From positions 26,139,621-26,203,620 of the forward strand of contig JANVCC010000022.1 in assembly GCA_025345505.1 (NCBI GenBank): a stretch of 64,000 nucleotides of DNA, in the 5' to 3' direction. The number at the start of each line of letters is the position of its first letter. Position 1 is the first letter of the stretch. The stretch comes from Todiramphus chloris collaris. Taxonomy: Eukaryota; Chordata; Aves; Coraciiformes; Alcedinidae. Below the pieces are notes generated by a model that searched no databases, was not told the origin of the DNA, and worked only from the letters and a program-made list of their open reading frames with translations. The position numbers and the translations under genes are program-made. This document shows, in pieces, positions 37,101-49,100 of the stretch.

Positions 37101-40100
37101 GCATCCCACTGCTATCACCATCCCATGCTCGGCACCCACCTGTCAGCTTTCTCCCACGCTCCACTCACTGGGGCGTTTCTTGGATGGGATCCCAAGGTGG
37201 GGTAAGGAAAGAGGCAGGGTCTGAAAGGCAGCATCCTTTTCACCCCATCCTGGTCCTGCACTTCCCCATCTTTCCTACTGGCATGGCATGGCGAGCAGCT
37301 AGGCTAAGGTAGCATGGACCTAGGACTCAAGACTGGGAGGGGACTTGGGGCAGACCCTTGCACGCTGTGCCACTTCTCACTTGATGTTTCCAGGGCAAGA
37401 GGGGGAAAAGGCTGGGAGATGCCAGCCCTTTGCCTGCAGCCTGTCTCTGCTCCTCTGGCACAACATGCCTTCTTTCTGTCTAACTCTGACTGGGCAGTAG
37501 TGGTGGGTTTGTGTGGACCAGGTTTGTGTGACCAGCTTGAGCAATGACCCTTGATGAGCAGCCTCATGTTGGCACAGCACGACTTGTGCTGGACTGGTGC
37601 AATGGAGCAGCTGGTCAACTGGGAAACCCATCAAAAAGATGGCAGCACTTACATCCTCTGTATCCCCAAACATTTCTGTAGGCTGAGGGATGCTCTAGGG
37701 CTCGGGATGCTTGGACTGGGTGTAGCCCCTTCTGATGCCACATCCTTGTTGCAATGGGGCCGTCTGCCTCCTGTAGCTCAGCCTATGGGGCTTGAGGATG
37801 TTCCTCCTGCACTGTTGCTGTTCCTCCCCTGTGACCCACGGGCATGTAAGCCCTGTCTCATGGGATACAGTGACTGGAGTGTGGGAGCATTCCCAGGGTG
37901 TTTGGCAGCTTTGAAATAGCCCTGTTGTTCCAGGGGACCCAGAGATCTCGACCCTGGGGCAGCAGCTCCTTGGCAATAGGACAGTGACTCGTTCTGGGGA
38001 TGAGTCACTTGCAGAGGTGATGGGGATGTGAAGACAGTGCTTGTTTTCCAACACCAGCCGGGGAGGCTTGGGAAGTTTGAAGTTGTAGCTTGCAGGCTTA
38101 GCCAAAGCGCCCCCTTGCTGGGGGCTACAGGAGTGATTCTCCTCCATGGGGAGTCAGTGATTCCAGGGCAATTCCTGGCCCCAGGAGGACACTGCTGCTA
38201 GTCAGCCAACAGAGGCACTGGCTGATGTCGTGGCTTGTGGCCGACCAGATTTGGGGAAATCGGACACTCGCCAGGGAAGGCACTTCCCGTCTTGGTTTCC
38301 CAGGGACTCAGCTGCTCCAGCCCCAGGCTGCTGGGCTGACCTGGCCTTGGAGTAAGGGTCTGGCTTTCCTCCTGGGCCCTTGCCACCCACCGCCTCCTGG
38401 CCTTGCTGCCCACCATGTGCCCTCACTATCAGTCAAGGATGTTCAGACTCTGATGGAGGGATGTGCCTTCTGGTCTCTTTTGCTGGAGACGAGACCCAGA
38501 GGTCTCCCCTGGGGAGATGCAGAATCAGGGAGATGGTTCAGATGTGGGGAGCAGGAGGGAAGAGGAGGCACAGTCAACTCAAGGAGGTCCTCGCTGCCCT
38601 ATGAAACCCTCCCATCCTCACCACTGGTGCATCCATACCATAGCCATACGTACATACACAGCTCCTCCTGGTATGTACATATGGGCCTAGAGGTACAGAA
38701 CTCACGTGTCCATTGTCACCCCCTTGGGGAACATGGTCTGTGTGAACATCCTCACCTGCCCGTTGAGCTGGTCTGGAGGGCAGGGTTTTTTCTGGCAGTC
38801 CTGCTGCCCCTTTGCGGGGGGTGATGAGCTGTTCCGGGACAGCCCTGTCATAGCTCAGCCAGATGTGAAGATGGGCAGGGCAGGGTTAAGGTTTGGGAGA
38901 GCTGGGTTGGGGGATTGATGCTCACACAGGGACAATGAAAGAGACTTCACGCGTTTTGGTGGGACCATTCCCTTATGGAGACTGTGCTGGGTGTTGGGGT
39001 CTAGGCCTGCCCTGGTGGGAATTGTCCCCTTTCTCCATCCTGTCAGTCCCATGGTGAGGCAGGCTGCTTGTTCCTGGGTACCTCCTGCCCTGTGCCCTCT
39101 CACAAATGAAGAAGGGATTTGGTGCCTTTCCCCGGGCATTGCTTCATATGAGGGCATCTGCTCTTCCCAGCGGCCCCCCATTGCAGCCGGTGGGTGGGAT
39201 GGGTCATGGGGGCTCTGAATCTCTGGGCAGCTCCAGCCTTTCTGAAGCTTCAACTCCCACCCCTCCACTAACGCTCTTGTGTCCCCCATGCTGACAGTGC
39301 GTTCTCCCCCTGGCCTGGCCAAGACCCCACTCTCTGCACTGGGACTGAAACCCCACAACCCGGCTGAGATCCTGCTGCATCCAGTGGGAGGTGAGTGTGG
39401 GCAGAGGGGCTGCGGGTGGTTTTTGGGGGTGGGAGGCATCCTGAAACAGTCCCCTGGCTGGGGAAGGCACTTCTGCCTCTCTTCTGGGGCCAGGTGGCCC
39501 TGGGGTCCTTGTCAGCTCCTGTTTGGGGACTCTGGGACTGTGTGAGGGTGGGGGGATGTTGGTGCTGCCCTGGAGAGCCTCAGCCCAGCAGAGTTTTCAG
39601 TGGTGAAGGTTGGAAAACCCCAGGGTCCTGCCTCCTGCCCAGCCCCATATTCTTCTCTCCCTCACCCCCCTCCATCCCTTATCCTCTCCAGCTGTGCTGG
39701 GGTGTTGGGGTTTGTTCTCTGGGAGCCAAGCCTGTCAGCTGGAACAGTATCCAGAGCCCTTTCCATCCTGGAGAGCTGTCTCCGGGTGCAGAGGCCTCAC
39801 TGTCCCAGGGACATGTCCCAAAGCAGCCAGCCTAACCAGACCTTGCTGTTTCTCAACACCCGAGGCCCCTTTCTGGGCCATCTCAGGGCTGAGTGTAACC
39901 TCCCAGCAGGGGATGTGGCCTTGCTGAGCCCACCTGGCTTCTTGCTCTGTCTCCAAGGATGAGCTGATGCTTTTTTGGTGCTTGCTGGGTTTTCCAGAGC
40001 AGCCCCCACTGTTCCTTCTTCATCACCTAAAAGTAGCTCCTTGGGTTTTGGACAGCTTCTCTTGGATGCCCAGGTGGACCCTGGGGCTGTCTGAGGCTGG

Positions 40101-43100
40101 GGGCTTGGTGTGGCGTGTAGTGTCGGGGAGATGTAGGGCTCTCCTTTTTGCTCTGTGTGCCCCTGCCTGAGTGAGGCAGAGCTGCTTAACTTGCATTTCT
40201 CTTTCTCTCTGTTTCTCACCTCCTTTCTTCCTCCTTTTCCTGCTTCCATCACTCCTCTGCCCCTCCATCACTCCCCTGGCCCTCTATCTCTCAGAACTAG
40301 AAGGGGAGGCAGGCGGTGACTCTGAAGAAGGTAAGAGAGGCTTTTCTTTCTCTGTCTCTCTCTTCCCTGCTCATCTCCACTCTCAGAACTGTTGCCCAAA
40401 GCAGGCTCAGACTGTCTGCACCAGCAGCCTTCTTTTGCACTGGCCCCCAATGGTGTAGCAGCCTAAGTCTTGCCTGTCTTGCTCTCTTTTGAGGAGGGGA
40501 ATATTGTGCCTTGTGTCATGGTTGGATTCCCTGAGGTCCAAATTGGACCTGGATGCCAGTCACATTGGGTGGCAATCGTCCACTGGGGCTGAGAGCTCTT
40601 TGTCGGTGTGTGACATCCTCGCCAGTGGCACACTGGGGATGCTGGCACACCGTGGCCAGCTTTGGATGAGTCTGGTGGGTGGCTGAGAGCAGCAACCCTG
40701 CTTGTAGACTCCAGCCCTCCCCTTCTGGCTTTGCTGCTGCCATTCAGAGTGAAAATAAACCAAAGTGCAGCACAAAAGGTCAGCAGGCACAGAGGCCACC
40801 AGTGTGCTGCTGGCTCAGCCGGCTGGGCAGCAGCACAGAGCCGGCAGCCAGTGTGCATCCTCTGCTGGCTGGGAGGCTGCTCAAAATGCCCCCACCTCTC
40901 CTGTCCTTAGGCTGAGCCTAGGATCTGAGGATGCCAAGAAAGGGGCTGAGCTGTGACATCAGCTTGGGAGTGGCTGCGTTGATGGAGGAGGCACTGCATG
41001 CTCTGGGGCGGCACATCTCCTGGAGGAATGGAGGCTTCAGGAGCAGCTGCAATTCCTTGTAGTGCTGCCTGCTACCTAATGGTTGTTGAGTGGTTTTGCT
41101 TTCTTGTTTTTTATTGAAACTTTGAGCCCTTGGGGCCACGATGGGCAACTGTGTGTTCAGGATGAGTTTTGAGAAGATTATGTCTCTTCTCAGAGAGTTT
41201 GTGATGCTTCAAGAGGCCCTGGGAACCATCGGTATTTCTCTCCAGGAGTTCCTCAAAATGCACATAGCCCACACCTGAATGTTGTGTGATACTGGAGAAA
41301 CTGCTTGAAGAAAATGTTCTGCTTCCAGAGATAGTTTTTCAGCTATGGCTTCTTGTGTATGTTAAAGAAGAAAAGATGGTATAAAGCCAGGCTTTTGCCT
41401 CCTAAGTACCTGCGGCTGTGGCCAGGGGATGCTCTGGCAGTGTGGGAGTTTAGGGCCTGGTGCCACCTCTGAGGAGGCTTTAAACCAGCCTGACACAGTC
41501 ACAGTGGTGGGGATATCAGTCTGGAGCACAGCCCTGCTTGGATTTGGGATTCCTGAATGACTACACACATGTGACTCACAGCCTCTCTGTTCTCCCACCA
41601 TCTTCCAGTCTCAGGAGCCTCTTCCAAGAAAACACCAGGAGACAAGATCAGATTTTTCAACCTAAAAAAATCCTGTCTGAAACTTCCTTTTTTTTTTTTT
41701 CTTTCTTTTTTCCTTTCTCCCCATGTCAAAGCAAATAGTGACACACCTTGCTGTGGCACATGTATGCTGTCCCCCCTCCCCGAGCCCCCAGCTCTTGCCT
41801 CACTTCAGTCCCCACCTTCACAGGAGAGGCTGGGATTTTTGAAGCTGTTTGGTCTTAACCTCTTGCAGCCTGACTCATATGTACTGTCTGGCTAATTTTA
41901 GTCTGGGGTGGGGAGCTGAGGGGGATAAGTGAGTAGCTGTGAAATTAATTTAATTACCTAAGCTGTGATGAGTTTCTCACAGCTGCCCTGGGTGTCATCC
42001 TTAGCAGTGCCTCATTCCTGTCACTCAGAGTCACATGTCCTGCCTCAGATGCTGGTACCCAGCCTGTGATGGGGTGCTTGGTTTTGCTATCTTTCCTGGG
42101 GTGGTTGAACATGACTGGGCAGGGAGATTGGTGCAAGGGGTGGACATCTCCTCCCCTGCCCACAGGTGAATAGGGCAAAGAGATGCTGTGGGGGAAGGAG
42201 AGGCACTTGTGACAAGTCTTTTTCTTTGCAAGGCCCTGGTTCGGCACTGAACATGGAGCTGTGCATTGATGTTGCTGGCTGCTAGTGTGTTGGCTTGCCA
42301 GAAGGCTTAGCTGGGGCCAAGCTGTTATGACTAATAATAATAATAATAATAATAATGTTTTGTCATGCTAATTACTACTGCAAAGCTGCCTTGGGCACAG
42401 CCAGCCTGGAGCCAGCGACCTGTGAGGATGCCCAGGCCACAGTGTTTGACGCCATTAGGTCTTGCTTCGGGTGTTGTGCCCCAGCATGGAGGCAGTTGGT
42501 GGCATGTGCTGGCTGAGGTGTGACACAGCTGCAGGAGGAGGGGGCTGCAGCCCCTTCCCCTGGTGTGGCTGTGGGGGCTATCGTAGAAATGGGGACCAGC
42601 CTGTGTGGAGCAGGAGGTAGAGGGGAAAGGGAGGAGGGAGGGCTGGGTCTGATGGCTGCTGTGGCTGGTGACGACCAGCCCTGCCCACGGCTCCTGGCAC
42701 GGGACAGCTCGGCAGCTCCAAAGGAAAATTGCTTTTCTTGGTCGTGCTCATGGGCTCTGGTTTCAAGGCCAGCTGGGAGTGAGAGTGTTGGATGCTGCAG
42801 TGGAAATAGCTGGAGCTGCTCTCTGGTCTACTCATGGAGATGGCTGTCAGAGGTGGGCCATGCAGGGCAGGGACAGCAGGGCATCGTCATCAGCCCCGTA
42901 TGAGTCAGTGCAGGCTGGGCCGAGTCACTGACTCTATTTTTAGGGGCTTGGGATGAGCAGGGAACACGACGTGTGCTGTGTGGCATCCCGGGTGGGGAGG
43001 GACACTGACTCAGAGCAGGGCGGAGGGGCTGTGGCATTAGAAGGGACCATGATTCCATGTGCTCCAGACCCCTTGGGGAAAGGGGTGGGCACAACCCGTC

Positions 43101-46100
43101 TCCCTGTGCCCTGTCTGGGGTCTTCATCATCCCTTGGAGCAACCTAAAGGCCCAAATGAACCAGACGTGTTTTTGCACAACCCCTGGGGGAAGAGGGATG
43201 GGGAAAATGTGTGCATCTGGAGGAACTCAGCTCAAGCTGAAATGGGCATACTGGGAAGGTCATGGGCCTCTTCTCCTGCAAGCTGAGAACTCATCTGTTT
43301 CTCCTTCTCTTTTGCTGCAGAGCCCAGGAGCTATGTTGAATCAGTGGCTCGCACAGCCACAACGGGCAGGGGAGGGACCCTGCCCGCCGCCCAGCCTGGG
43401 GGCTCAGAGGTGCCTGCCAGGAACGACACCTTTGCCAACTCCTTCACCACCCCTAGCCCCGTCTCCACCAGCAGCCCCATTCACAGTGTGGACGGGTAAG
43501 GTCCTGGGGACTGGTGGGGTCAGGGCTGTACCCTATCTGGTGCCCAGGCTTGCTCCTGCATTGAAATTGCTTTTGCATGTAGGGCTTGGGGGACCCAGCC
43601 AACCATGTGGCTCACTGTCCTGAGAACACAAAGCTGGGTCATGGGTGATCACAGGGCCTCAGCAGCATCTTGCTGGGAACCAAGCCTCTGGAGTTGGAGG
43701 AGGGGTGGGGTCTCTGCTAACCCCTAGCCCTGGATTAGGCTGAGAATTGGTCCTCTGTGATGCAGTGGAGCCTTTGTCCCTGTCTCCTCTCCACACTGCC
43801 CAGGAGATACCCTGCACCAGACCAGCCTGTCAAAGCTGGCAGGGAGAAATGAATCAGGTGTTTTGCTGAAAGAGGAGCTGGAAAAGGCTCTTTCTCCAAG
43901 AAAGTCGTATTTTGAGAGGGAATGCATGGTGAAACTAAAGCTGCCTCTAGTGCTTTCATGCAGCTGTCAGGATGCAGCCCACCGTTGCCTCTGAGCAACT
44001 GAGCAGCTTGCTGGCACCGTGCCTCAGTTTCCCTGTGCACCACTCACAGGAGGGTGCCAGCCAGCAGGAGGAACGAGGGGTGGAGCTGAATTCTCCCTAT
44101 CCTCCTCTCTCCTCAGGGCCTCTCTCCGCAGCTACCCATCGGAGGGCAGCCCCCATGGCACGGTTACGCCTCCCCATACCTTGGCTGAGACTCTTTATCG
44201 GTCGCCTGTCAGCTCGCAGATGCCCTCTGCTCATAGCAGCTACCAAAACGCGTCTCCATCCTCCTTTGCAACGGTCCAAGGTGGGGTCCCGGGCTTGACA
44301 TACACCAGCCCTGACTACCCTGATAGCCGAGCTGGCCTCCAGCCGGACACCCAAGCTCGGCCACAGCCGCAGGTCAACGTGACGGGCGTCCAGCTTCTGC
44401 CAGGGAGCCCTCGCACCCTGCACCGGACAGTGGCTACCAACACGCCGACACCTCCCAGCCCCAGTTTCGGGCGAAGAGCTGTCAATCCCAGCGTAAGCGG
44501 TGCTCCCAGCAGCCCCGGGCTGGGCAGACACGTTGTGCCGGCCCATGGCAACCTGGTGGCCCCACCAGGGAGCCCCAGCCTGTCCAGGCATCAAGTGGCC
44601 GTTCCCCCTGGAAGCCCCCTCTGTGGCTACCCCAGCCCAGAGGAGAGGCGCCCGACGCTGTCTCGGCAGAGCAGCTCCTCTGGCTACCAGCCTCCCTCCA
44701 CGCCGTCCTTCCCTGTCTCACCGGCGTACTACCCTGGCACGAGCACACCACACTCCTCCTCCCCGGACTCGGCCGCCTACCACCAGGGCAGCCCCACACC
44801 GCAGCCCGCGCTGCCTGAGAAGCGGCGGATGTCGGCCGGGGACCGCTCCAACAGCCTCCCCAACTACGCCACCATCAATGGCAAGGCGTCCTCACCCCTC
44901 TCCAGCGGCATGTCCAGCCCTAGTGGTGGGAGCACCGTTGCCTTCTCCCACACCCTGCCGGACTTCTCCAAGTTCTCCATGCCAGGTAAAGGATGCCCTC
45001 GGAGGTCCATGAATCCCCCCCATCTTGCCCAGGGCTGTCCCCTTCTCCTCCTCGCTGTCCGCTGGGGAAGGAGTTGCAACCATGTCCTGATTTTCCCCTC
45101 CTGCAAAGTGGCGGCACCGCTGGGGCTCAGGCCATTTCCTGCACTTTCTGACAAATCCAAACAGGAAAAGCACTGACCCGGCGTCGCTGGCGTAAACAGC
45201 GGCCGGAGTTGCGTATGGGGAGATCAAAGCCCCCGGAGGCGGCTTTTCTGTGCCGTGGGGATGCGCTGACCTCCCGGCCCCATTCCCCACAGGCTTTAGC
45301 CTGTCGAGACCCTGCCATGGTGCTGCCTCCTCGTTTCAAATGGTGTCCCTTGCCCCTTGTGCCACCACGCCTGGAACGCCTTCGCTGGCTCCCGTTACGG
45401 GACACCTTGGTGACGCCAAGATTGGGCTGATAGCACCAGGGGAATAAAGCCGCAGGGCAGCAGTGGCTCTGGCTGCTGGACCAGTTTCACTACTGAGCGG
45501 GCAGCCCTTTGTGGGCATGCTGGCGCCCGCCTTGGCCCCATGACTTGCTGTGGCCGGGGACCTTTCCCAGCAGGGAAGCATAAGCAATTAAAACCCGTAA
45601 CAATTAGCGAGCAGGCTGGGGAGGGGAGTGAGCCCCTCATCTCTCCAAAGGCGACTAGATTGCAGAGGGACAATAACACGTCTCCAGCAGAGATGTTATC
45701 TGTCCCTCCTGGTTTTTGTTGGGTTGTTTTTGGAGAGCAGGTAGTTGGAAATGTCGCTTAAGCAAAGTGCTTGTCACTTTAGTTCACAGTCAGAGGACCA
45801 GTTCCCGTCAGGGCTGTGCCGCTGGTGGGCACTGAGTCAGGCAAGATCGAGCTGGGGCTGCTTTTCCCAGTGTAGATTGACCTGTCCAGTTCCTGTCCAT
45901 GGAGCAAAGATAAAGGAAGGAATTTATTTTTAGGATGGATGAGCCAAATCGTGAACATCAGAGAGCAACGAATGTTCTCTGAAGTCAGAAGATTTCCCCA
46001 CCACCCTCTGGACATATCTCTTTCTTCTTGTCAGCTTTTCAAATCCCATTTTTGTCTCTGACTGCGTGGCAGAGAGGCTCATCGGATGCACAGCCCTTCA

Positions 46101-49100
46101 AGGGCCCGTACACTTGCATTTAGCTTTAGATGCCCAGCAGCTGCATAAGATACAGGTGATGTTCAGCCTGCCTGGGCCTGAAGGATTGGGTTGAGGTTAA
46201 AACAATGTGCTAGGACTGAAAGGAGGTGAAGGTATTAATGCTTTAGCCAGATTTGCTAAAAGATCATGGAGTTTTAGATAGAGCATCTTTTAACTTTGTG
46301 TTTTGTTTTGTTTTCTCTTCCCTTTCTCGCAGACATCAGCCCCGAGACTCGTGCCAATGTCAAGTTTGTGCAGGACACTTCCAAGTACTGGTACAAACCG
46401 GAGATCTCCAGGGAGCAGGGTGGGTAGATGGCACAGGGCAAAGGATATGGTTGAGTGAGCCATGGTCAGGAGTTAGAATGTATCTGGGATGACAGTGATT
46501 GGCAAGGATTTCCCTTAGGGGCTGGTTTAGGTGTGAAACTGCGTTGTGGATACCCAGACCATTGCAGAGCAGCGTTGAAGCCCAGCTCAGCTGCCCGCTT
46601 GCATGATGTAGGCTCTCCAAACCACCTTGGTGCAGGAGCACTGATCCCCATAGCATGCAGTGGATCTTTGCAGTCTGGGGTGCAAAACACCCAGATCTTG
46701 AACTGAGATTGCTCAGAGGGTTCTTAGAGACGTGGCTAAAATAAGAGGGACAAACAAGGGGGTAGCAGGATGCCTTCAGAGGCTATGTCCCACCATTTGG
46801 TCTCTGGTCCTTGCCTGCTCTCCAGTGTTGGGTTGCTCAGAGCTGGTCTGGATGGGAGTGGATGATCTGAAATGCCCATGCAAGGGCAGCGGAAGTGCAG
46901 AAGGGAGAAAAGCCCCAGGCTGGCTGCAGACCCACTCAAGATCCAGATGTGCAGGGGGGACAGTAACATTGGGCAGTAACTGCGAGGTTGAAAACAGGGC
47001 ACCTTGTCCCAACCCACACCTGATGGTTTCAGGGGGCACACTGTCTCTCTCCATGCCAGTTCTGAGATCTGCTTTCTCCTGCAGCCATTGCACTGCTGAA
47101 GGACAGGGAACCAGGGGCTTTCATCATCCGAGACAGCCACTCCTTCCGGGGAGCCTACGGCCTTGCCATGAAAGTAGCTTCTCCGCCTCCCACAGTCATG
47201 CAGCAGAACAAGAAAGGTATTATGTCCCCTTCTCCATCCCACGACAAGATGCTTTCCATTGTTTGTCTGGGGCGAGCGGGCAGCTGGGTCTGCTGAGCCA
47301 GTCGTGCCCTTGGGTATGTGCTGATGTGGCAGGATCCCTTCCGCCCAGCGCTGCCCTCCCAGGGCACAGGGAAGCACCAGACACCGTCTGTCCTGAGCTG
47401 TGGAGGGCTCAGGGGTGTCTGCATCTTGGGCTTTGACATGGTGAAATGGGCACAGCCTCCTCAGCCCACCAACACCATGGGGGAGTCTGGCTTGGGGTCA
47501 ACCCTGTGTAAAGGGTTGGGTTTGGGGAGGCTGGGCAGAGTAGGAGGGATCCTTCCCTCAAGCTGGAGCGCTGGTTTCCCTGTGGGACTGCAGAGTACTA
47601 GTAGGAAAAGGGTGTGAGAACATCCCATCTCTTCCCAGGAGACATCACCAATGAGCTGGTGAGGCACTTCCTCATTGAGACCAGCCCACGGGGTGTGAAA
47701 CTAAAAGGATGTCCCAATGAACCCAATTTTGGTAAGTGCCCCCAACAGGCTTCCCATGTGCAAGGTTGGGTTGGGAGAGCCTTGCCTTTGATGGACTGTC
47801 AAAGCTGAGATCTTGCGTATCCGGGAAAGTCCCTGCCTCTCTTACTGCCTCTTGTCCCTGTGTAACCGAGTCCTCTGGGCATCTGGAGCCTCTGGGGTCA
47901 CCCACCCTCATGAGTGCATGCAAATGTGCCTGTATGCGCAGGTATGTACCTTTTTGCACACACTTGTAGGACAACTGATGCCGCTGGGCAGGGTGGAGGG
48001 CAGGTCCTCCCTTTGTTTCATTTATCCCATGGCTAATGTGCATCAAGGTGCTGCATGAGGACCTCTGCCCCATTCGTTGTTCTTAAGGTGGTCCTGGCAT
48101 CTCTGCCCCCTCCCTGAGCCCTCTGTGGGCATGGCGGCTTCAGCGAGATGTATTGACAGATGTGGAATTAAGAGCACAGTGAAGAAATGCACCAAAAAGC
48201 CTGTTCCCATCCACTCGGAGCAACAACAGCCTAATACCGGGGAAACCCGTGTCCCCAGCCCTGTGATGACCACCTCCTCTCTCTCCCCAGGCTGTCTCTC
48301 GGCTCTGGTGTACCAGCATTCCATCATGCCCTTGGCCCTCCCCTGCAAGCTGGTCATTCCTGACCGAGGTAAGAGCCAGGACCAGTAAAGATTGCATCTG
48401 CCCCCCACAGCCTGAGGGGACAAGGTAGATTTCCAAGCAGGGAGCAGCAGTAACCGTCCCATGTCTTCTAGATCCCATGGAGGAAAAGAAAGACACCACG
48501 TCGGCCACCAACTCGGCCACAGACCTCCTCAAACAGGGTGCAGGTGAGTAGAGGGACTGTTACAGGGTGAATGTGGCTCGGACCAGTGGTTGACCCCACA
48601 TCTGATGTCTTCCTTTGCAGCCTGCAACGTCCTCTTCATCAATTCAGTGGAGATGGAGTCGCTGACAGGCCCACAAGCCATTGCAAAGGCTGTCACCGAA
48701 ACGCTGGTGTCTGACCCCACGCCCACTGCTACCATTGTCCACTTCAAAGTCTCTGCACAAGGCATCACTTTGACTGACAACCAGAGGAAGTAAGAGCCCC
48801 CACAGCCATGTCCCTGGGTCCCCAAAGCCAATGGGCCTGTGATTCAGGGAGCATATTGATGAAGGATGTCCCTGGGGTGGCATGACCCTGGTCATCGTCA
48901 GGGCTGGGCTTTGTCCTTGACTCCTGGAGCATTCCAGGGGACACTCTCATGGAGAGAGGGGCTGGGCTGTGGTGGGGAAAAGGTGGGGACTCCCTGTCCC
49001 TGACAGTCCCTGCCTTGTTTTTCAGATTGTTCTTCCGACGACACTATCCCCTCAACACAGTCACCTTCTGTGACCTGGACCCCCAGGAAAGAAAGTGAGT

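Larger units (their letters stand above)
40331..43320 (+). other. TNS1: Intron 20 (3.0 kb)
   Basis: It holds a T-run (41688-41700), an AAT array (42332-42356) and the AP-1/MEF2/AP-1 cluster (42901-43012). No exon recognised. Confidence 0.6.
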
